Shown: positions 35,169-44,100 of the stretch, one piece after another
Layout: each line of letters begins with the position of its first letter
Position numbering within the stretch: the stretch's first letter is position 1
From: Burkholderiales bacterium
GTDB lineage: Bacteria; Pseudomonadota; Gammaproteobacteria; Burkholderiales; WYBJ01
Direction: 5' to 3'
Assembly: GCA_020848435.1 (NCBI GenBank)
Contig: JADLAC010000028.1
Location: 1-44,340, forward strand
Length of the DNA: 44,340 bases
The notes under the pieces: model-generated
Seen by the model: only the letters and a program-made list of their open reading frames with translations
Told to the model about the DNA's origin: nothing
Databases searched by the model: none
Translations under genes and position numbers: made by a program

Positions 35169-38100
35169 ATGAGCATTCGGTCCCGTCCGAGACGCGTGCG
35201 GGTCGCTCCACGCGTGAGCGCATTGTGTGCGCATGTCCGGCGCGCGCTCGCAGCCATCCGACAGCGTCGCCGCCAGCTTTCGATCGGCGCACTCTCGCCG
35301 ACTCCTCGGCGCCCGATCCTGTTCGAAGGACTGGAGCCGCGGCTGTTGCTGAGCGCGGACATCACGCCGTCGCTTACGAGCATTGCGCTAACCGATCCGG
35401 TGCTGCCGAGCGATGCGATCGTACAAGAGGTCATGCTGGCGAACGCCGGCGATGAAGATGTTCCGGCCGGCATCGTGATCGATCTGTACGGATCGCTCGA
35501 TGGCAGCCTCGACGCTGGGGACAGGAAGATCGCCGCTTTCGTCACCACGCAAGCAATTCCAGCCGGTGACAGCCGCGCCGTCTCCGGGACGCTCGACGTG
35601 AGCGAGCTCACGCCCGGAATATATTCCGTCATTGCGGAGGCCGATGCGACCGATCTGGTCGCCGAGGCCGATGAGAGCAACAACATCGCGATCGGCGCGG
35701 GCGCGTTCAATCTCGCCTGGCGCTTCGGCGCTGTCGCCGGTCATGCCGGCAACGTGCCGCTCAGCGTGCTCGATGCCGACGGCTCCGAAGTCACGTTCAG
35801 CTTGACCGGCAAGGGCACCGGGGAATTCGAGTTGACGCCCGAGGGCTTCGCTCTGTCGCTCAGCGGCACCGATGCCGCGAGCGCGTTCAGCCTCGGTGTC
35901 GCCGGAGGCGACGGCCAGGTCCTGCTGCACGAAGTGATCGTCCAAGGAGCGCTCGCCGCGTTCAATGCACCCGGGGCGGTCTTGTCCGGCGATTTCGCCA
36001 GCGGCGCGCTCGGCACGCTCGCGCTTCTGGACGTGGAAGGCATCGCGCCCACGATCGTTGTGCCCTCACTCGCGCGGCTCATCGTCCAGAACGATTTCCA
36101 CGCCGACCTTCATCTCACCGGCAACCCGGCCGTCGCGCTCGTCATGATGAACGCGCAGGTGGGCGGTGCGATCGCGGGCGACTGGAACATCCAGGGCCGC
36201 GCTGGCCAGATCAGCGCCGGACGCACGGATGAAGGCTGGCACGCGAGCTTCACCGAGCCGGTATCCTCGCTGGTGACCCAGGGCGATATGAGCGGCGAGC
36301 TGGCAGCGCCTTCGCTCGGACTGCTGCAGGTAGGTGGCGATCTCGCTCGCGCCGAGATCATGATCGGGGCGGACTTGGGCGTGGACGGCCTCCTCGGCGG
36401 CACGGGCGAGAACGCGGACAGCTTCAGCGCGGGGAACCTGCCGCGCATCCGGGTAGCGGGCTCGATCAGCGAGAGCCGCATCTGGGTGGGGATAGATCCT
36501 GTCGACGGGGTCTTCGATAACGGCAACGATGTGCTCGTTCCCGGCCGGGGCGCTGAGATCCGTGAGATCGCCGTCGGCGGGACGATCGATGTGCTCACTG
36601 CGATCGCATCGAAGGTCGCGCCGCTCGTCATCCGGGTGGATCAGCAGAACGTCGTGACAGCCACGCTGCCTCAAGTCGTGACCCAGCCTTTGGACCGCGT
36701 GGCGCCGACGATCGATGCTTTTCTCGAATTCGACAGCGGTGCGTCGGCCGAAGACCGCATCTCGATCGATGCGAGCGTTGCCGGGACGGTCCGCGACTTC
36801 AGCGCGATCGCCAGCGTCAAGGTCGGGCTCGACGGCGCTCCGGAGTCGAGCTTCGTCGAGATAGCGCACCGGCTGCAAGGCAACAGCTTCCTGCTGCTCG
36901 AAGACTTCGTTGCTGCGCTTGCCGGCGGCACGCTCGCCGATGGCGTCCACACCTTGCACATGCAAGCCACCGACATTTGGGGCAACCGTTCGGGCGTAGT
37001 CGATTTCACCTTCACGCGCGATACCACCGCGCCGAGCCAACTGAGCTTCGGTCTCGCACTGACGTCGGACACCGACGTGGTGGGCGACGACGAAACGCGC
37101 GCCGCCCGCGTGAGCTTGACCGGCATCACCGAGGCGGGCGCGGAGCTCGCCTTGCTATCGCCGCCGATGCAGACGCTGGCGAGCCTGGCGGGCGCTTTCC
37201 AGTTCGCCGATGTGGCACTGGCCGTGGGACCGAACACGTTCAGCGTGCAAGCGCGCGATGCGGCGGGCAATGTGACAACGCTCGAGCGCAGCATCATCCG
37301 CAGCGGCGCGATCGCCGCCGATGCGGTGCTGGGCTGGAATCAGCAGGCGCTGGAAGCGATTCGCCTGGCGGTCTCCCGGCCCGCGGAGGCGACCCGTGCC
37401 CTCGCGCTGGTGAGCCTTGCGCAGTACGACACCATCGCCGCGATCGAAGGCACGCCCGCATTCCTGGTGCAGCGTAACGCCGTCGGCCCGGTCTTGCCGG
37501 AAGCGGCGCTCGCCCAGGCCGCGCATAGCGTTCTGAGCACGCTCTTTCCCTTCAGGCGAGCGGTGCTCGACGCGGCGCTCGCCCAGCAACTGGCCGCGGC
37601 GGCCGATGGCGATGCGAAGACCAACGCGATCGCGCTCGGGCGCGACATCGCGCTCGCGATCCTCGCGCTGCGGGCGGACGATGGCGCATCCGACTTCGCC
37701 GACTATCCGGGCAGCGCGGAGATCGGCTATTGGCGCCCGACCGCGCCGATGTTCGAAGTGGCGGAAAACCCGCAGTGGGTGGGCGTCATGCCGTTCGCGT
37801 TGGCCAGCCCGGATGCGTTTCGACCCGATGCGCCGCCCGCGCTGGACTCGGCAGCGTACGCCCAGTCGGTCGAAGAGGTGCGAAGCCTGGGCAGCGCGAC
37901 CAGCAGCGCGCGCAGCGCCGATCAGAGCCAGGCGGCCCAGTTCTGGGCCGACGGCAAGGGCAGCTACAGCCCGCCGGGGCACTGGAACGCCATTGCGCAG
38001 CAGATCGCGCTGCGGGAAGGCAACAGCCTCACGGCCAATGTCAGGCTCTTTGCCCAATTGAATGTCGCGCTGGCGGATGCCTCGATCGCGGTGTGGGATG

Positions 38101-41100
38101 CGAAGTATGCCTATGGCTTGTGGCGTCCGATCGATGCGATCAACCACGCCGGCGCGGACGGCAACGCGCAAACGATCGAAGACAACGGCTGGACGCCGCT
38201 GCTCATCACCCCGTTCCATCCCGAGTACGTCTCGGGCCATTCGACCTACAGCCATGCCGCCGCGACGGTGCTCGGGGCTGCCTTCGGCGACGACACCGAG
38301 TTCGAAACGACCTCCCTCACGCTCCCCGGCATCGCGCGTAGTTACACGAGCTTCACCGACGCGGCGCGGGAAGCGGGCCGCAGCCGCATCTACGGCGGCA
38401 TCCACTACGAGTTCAGCAATCAGGCCGGGCAGGCCCTCGGGCAACGCGTGGCCGATGCCGTGCTCGCGCGTTTCGCACTGGCGCAGGACGGCCAGGCGCC
38501 CGCGATCGTCGCCGCAGCCTCGCCGCCGGTGAGCAACGAGAACTTGGCGTTGACCGGCCAGATCCTCGACAACCTGTCGGGAGTACAAAGCGCCCAGTAT
38601 CGAATCGATGCAGGCGACTTCGCCGCGCTCGCGCTCGATGCGCAAGGGCGCTTCGCCATCACTACGGCGTTCGCGCTCGACGGCGCCGGCGACGGCGAGC
38701 ACACCATCGAGATACTCGCCACCGATGCGGCGGGGAACACGAGCGAAATCTTTACGCGCGGCGTGACCCTCGATACCGAGGCGCCGGCGATCGCGCTCAC
38801 GAGCCTGGCGCAAGGCGCTACGCTCGATGATACGAGCCGCTTGACCGGCGCCGCCGATCCAACGGGATCGATGCTCGTTGCGCTCAGCTACCGGCTCGAC
38901 GGCGCGCCGGTCCAAACGCTCATCTTCGATCCGCGGACGGGCGAGTTCGACGAGGCGTTGGCGCTGGGCGATCTTGCGCTCGGCGATCACACGCTGACGC
39001 TCAGCGCGCGCGATGCCGCGGGCAACGAGGCCGTATTGACGCGCACGCTTGCGCTGATCGAGGCCGCGCCCTTCACGCTCACCGAAGTGACGCCGGCGCC
39101 AGGGACGAGCGACGTGGGCGTCACGTACCGCCCGCAAGTGAGCTTCTCGCGCGCGGTGGATGCGGGCACCCTCACGGCCGAGAGCTTCTACGCGACCGAC
39201 GCGTCGGGACAGAAAGTCGCGGCGACCATCGTGCCGGCGCTCGATGGCAGCTTCGCCTGGCTTTTCTTCGCCGCACCGCTGCCTGGGGCGTCGGTGATCA
39301 CGCTTCACGTCGATGGCAGCCTGATCGAGGCCGCGGCCGACGGCGCGCTGCTCGATGCCGATGGCGACGGCACAGCCGGAGGCGGCTTCGCCAGCACCTT
39401 CACCACCGTCAGCCGCACCTCGATTCCGGCCACGACGCTGATCGGCAAGGTGGTCGACCCGGGCATCGATCTCGAACCGATGACCTTCGACGACATGCGC
39501 CGCGGCCAGGACGGGATCATTCACACCGCCGACGACGTGTTCCTCAACCCGATCGCGCACGCCAAGGTCTTCATCCTGGGACAGGAAGAGCGGTTCGTCT
39601 TCACCGATGCCGAGGGCGACTTCGAGCTGACCGATGTCCCGGTGGGCAACGTGAAGCTCGCCATTGACGGGCGCACCGCTACCAATGCGCCGGCCGGCTT
39701 CTTCTGGCCGGAGATGGTGATGGACATGACCATCGAGCCGGGGCTGCCGAACACGGTGATGGGCTCGATGGGCACGCCCGAGGAGCAGCGCGCGAACGAG
39801 GATCGGCGCGAGGCGTATCTGCCGCGCATCCCCACTTCGATGCTGCAAGCGGTGAGCGCCACCGAGGCGACGGTCGTCACGGTCGATGAGCGCTCGGCGC
39901 CGGATCTTTCCGCTGCGCAGCGCGCGGCACTGAAGCTCCTGGTCCAACCCGGTTCGGCGGTCGGCGAGGATGGTGAGGCGCTTGACGATGTGCAGATCGG
40001 CATCGCCACCGTGGCGCCCGAATTGATCCGCGATATGTTGCCGGCGGGTGTTCAGGGGGTGCCCACGACCATCACGATTCAGGCACCCGGCGTCGCTCAG
40101 TTCGCGCAACCGATCCAACTGACCTTCCCCAACGTCTACGCCGCTGCCCCCGGCACCAAGCTCAACTTCTACTCCTTCGATCACACGACGGGACTGATGG
40201 TGATCGAAGGCACCGCGACCGTGTCGGCCGATGGCGCGTCGGTGACCACCGATTCAGGAACCGGGATCACGAAACCGGGCTGGCATGGCCTGACCCGGCC
40301 GGGCGGCCTGCAGAGAGTCGATGTCGGTGATGGCGGCTTCGGTGCCGGCGGTGCCGGCGGCGGCGGCGGCGGTGGTGCCGGCGGCGGCGGCGGCGGTGGT
40401 GCCGGCGGCGGCGGCGGTGGTGGTGGTGGTGGTGGCGGCGGCGGCGGTGGTGGCGCCGGCGGTGGTGGCGCCGGCGGCGGTCACGTCGATGGCGACAAGG
40501 ACGGTGACGGCAAGCCCGACATCGACGAGCCGCCGCAGGACGACGATGACGAGCGTTACGAAGTAGGCATGTCCATCGTCGTCACCATTCCAGGAGAAAG
40601 CTTCTTCGTCAATCCGTTCTTCGAGCTGGATCTGCCCGAGCCGTTGCCGAGCTACGACTACGCGCTCGAATACAAGTACCCGCCCGAAGACTTGCAGTGG
40701 ACCTTCGACGTGGGCTCGCTCAGCTTCACCGTCCCGGATATCGTGTCCTGGGCCTTGCCCGATTCGGCGACCTACGCCCTGTTCAACGTGCGTGGCGATT
40801 TCGCCGCGACCGGTTCGGTCGGCGCCGAAATGACTATCCGCTTCGATTCTCTGCTCGACTCCGCCAGGTTCACCACGCAGCTCGGCTTCGATGTGGACGC
40901 ATCGCTGACTGCGACCGTATCGGGAGGCTTGGTGGAATGGCTTCCCGCGGAGGCGAAGGAATTCGTCTCGCGGCCGCGAACGTTCGACATCCCGATCCCG
41001 CCGATCGCCGGGATCAAGGTGCCGCCCCAGACCATCAAGCTTCCCTTCACCATTCCGGACGTCTTGAAGAACCAGAGCTTCAGCATCGGTGCGACCGCGG

Positions 41101-44100
41101 GCGTCAACATCGGCGCATCGATTGTCATCTCGCCGACCGTGTTCTTCAGACACGTCGAAGACACCGCGCCGCAGCTTCGCAGCGCCTTGCTGATGCCGCT
41201 GGCGGATGAATCGATAGGCGGGGAGGACGCGTTAACAGCATTTTCGCCGCTGGCGCTGGCCGCGCTCGAGTCCGCGCAGGGCTACTCGAACAGCAGGGGG
41301 TTCGGCTCCGACACGCGCGCCTACTATCGATACCTGCTCGAAGACGGCAACGAGATTGCCGGAGTTTCCGACCCGCTGGGTCGGTTCGACGTGTTCCTGC
41401 CGGAATCGTCCGCTTTCACGCTCGTCGTCTACCGGCCTGCGACCAACGCGTGGGAGTTGAGCGAGGGAAGCAGCGGCCGCAGCGGCAGCAGCGCCCGATC
41501 GAGCTTCGGCCTGGATCAGATCGGAGGCATCGATTCCGATGGCGACGGGGTGCCGGACATCGGCGAGTTCGTGATCGGCACTCGATCCGACGCGGTCGAT
41601 TCGGATCGAGACGGGATCACGGACGCTGCCGAGCTGAGCCAGGGCTCGGATCCACTCAGCGGACAGGCCGCGGTGACAGGCGTCACCGGCGTCCTGGCCC
41701 TCAAGGGCGAGGCGAAGGGCATCGCCTCCGGCCTCTCGTCATCGAGCGACACGGCCATGGTCGCGGTCGCGACGGGCTCGCATGGCGTCGCGTTCGTCGA
41801 TGTCGGCCGCAGCGACAATCCACGCGTCATTCGCGAGGTCGATCTTTCCGGCGACAGCACGGACGTAGCCTTCGATCCCAGGCTCGGTTTCGCGGCGGTG
41901 GCCTCTAACGCCGGCGGGCTGAATCTCGTGAGCGTCGACGGAACCGTCCGCGCTATCGCGATCGCGAGCTCAAATGTCGAAATCATCGACGGCATCGTCT
42001 ATGCGAACAACGGCGGAGAGCTGCGATCCTTCGACCTGCTGACCGGCGAGCGCCTGCAAACGATTTCGCTCGCCAATTCGAGCATCGTGGCGATGGCGCG
42101 CGAAGGCCAGGTGCTCTACACCGTCGATGCGAGCCGAACGCTGCGGGCGATCGACGTGGCTTCCGGCTTCATGATCACGCGCGGGAGTATCGCGCTCCCC
42201 GTGAGCGCGACGCGATTGTTCGTCGGTGGCGGTATCGCCTATATCGCGGCCGAAGGGCCGTTCACCGGTGGATTTGCCACCGTCGATGTCGCCAACGCCG
42301 ATGCCCTGGCCCTGCTGAGCGGCGTCGATGCGACCAACATCGCGGCCCGCGCCACCGCCGCCAATGGCTCGGGGCTCGCTGTCGGTGTCGGGCGGCCAGG
42401 CGGCGTTGCCAACCTCGGCAACCTGCTGCACGTTTTGAATGTCTCCGATCCACGCAGGACCGACGGCTTCATCACCCAGTACACCCTGCCGCAGACGCCG
42501 TTCGACGTGGCGATCGTGGGCGGCGTGGCCTTGGTCGCCGACGGCAGCGGCGACTTGGTGATCGTCAACTACCGTGCGGCCGACAATCAGGGTGTAGCGC
42601 CGTCCGTGACGGCGACCTTGAACGCGGCCGATGCCGATGCGACCGCGCCCGGTCTACAGATCCAGGAAGGAACGATGCTGGCGGTGTCGACTACCGTCAG
42701 CGACGACGTGCAGGTGCGCGAGGTCGAGCTGCTACTGAATGGTCAGGTTGTGCGCCGCGATCTGTCGTTTCCATTCGACCTCGCGTTGAACCTCCCGAGC
42801 ATTGCGGCGAACGGCAACGACGCCATCACGCTCGAGGTACGGGCGACGGACACCGGCGGCAACGTCGGTTCGTCGGCGCCTATCGCGGTCCAACTGGTGC
42901 CGGATATCGTTGGCCCGACGATCATTGACAGCAATGTGGCGGAAGGGGCAAGCAAGGGGCGCAGCTTCCGTGCGATTACGCTGACATTCTCCGAGGCGAT
43001 CGACGAAGCCACCTTGAACGTCGATACGGTGCGCTTGATCGCACCCGACGGCTCGGTCGTCGCGCCTATCGACATCCAGATCAGAGAACGCGGGCGTCAG
43101 GCGCAAGTGACCTATGATCCGCTGCCGCAGATCGGTGCGTATCAACTTCGCCTGCTGGCGGCGTCGATCACCGATCGCGCCGGCAACCCGCTCGGCACGG
43201 GTGCACAGACGACCAATTTCATTATCGAAGACTTCAGCATCGAGTGGGTCGGTCCGTCGGGCGGATTCTGGGACGTGGCGGCGAACTGGAGCACGGGCGC
43301 CGTGCCGGTGGCGGACGACGACGTGTTTGTCGGGCTCGCGCCGGGATCGTCGATCGTGTTCAGGACCGGAACCGTGAGCGTCCAAACGCTGACCAGCGAT
43401 GCCCGGCTGGTGGTCTCCGGCGGCAGCTTGACCGTCGCCGGTGAAAGCGATTTCGAGGGTGGTTTGCGGCTCACGAACGGCACCGTCCAACTGAATGGAC
43501 CGGGTAGCGTTCAAGGCGGGTTGGAGCTGTCGGGCGGCGTGCTCAGGGTTTCCGGGGCACTCGACGTCGATGCGCTGATCGTCTCAGGTGGGACGCTGAC
43601 GGGTGCGGAGACGGTCAACGTGGCCATGCCTTCGGTGTGGAGCGCGGGGGAGATATCCGGCGCCGGTACGGTGAGCTTCAACGGCGACCTGGACCTCAGC
43701 GGAAACGCGAGCCGGACGCTGCGCGGCGGCCGAGTGATCAACACGCTGGGCACGACGACCTGGAGCGGGGCGACGGCGGCGAACACCAACGACTTCTTCC
43801 TGGGGCTGGCGACGATCAACAACTCGGGGACCTGGATCGATGCCAATGCCTTCAGCACGCTGGCGCAGGAGTGGTTCAGCGACGGCAAGACCACGTTCAA
43901 CAACACTGGCACCTACCGCAAGCAGCGCGCGAGCACTTCGACCTTGCAGTTGATCTTCAACAACGCGGGCACGGTCGATGTGCAAGGCGGAATCCTGAGT
44001 CTCAACCTCGGCGGCACGAGCGAGGGCACGTTCAACGCCGACGATGGCGCCCAGTTGGTCTTCGCGGCCGGGACGCATGCTTGGGCCACGCAGGCAAGCG

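Noticed and set aside
37155..40184. A 1009-codon open frame on the minus strand opposite the giant gene
   Set aside because: Its translation is Arg/Gly/Asp-rich without domains. The plus strand encodes clear haloperoxidase and Ig-like motifs over the same bases; it is a shadow of GC-rich codon use.
40341..40481. A short tandem repeat array suggesting CRISPR or a regulatory satellite
   Set aside because: It is an in-frame glycine triplet tract inside a coding region, with no spacers.
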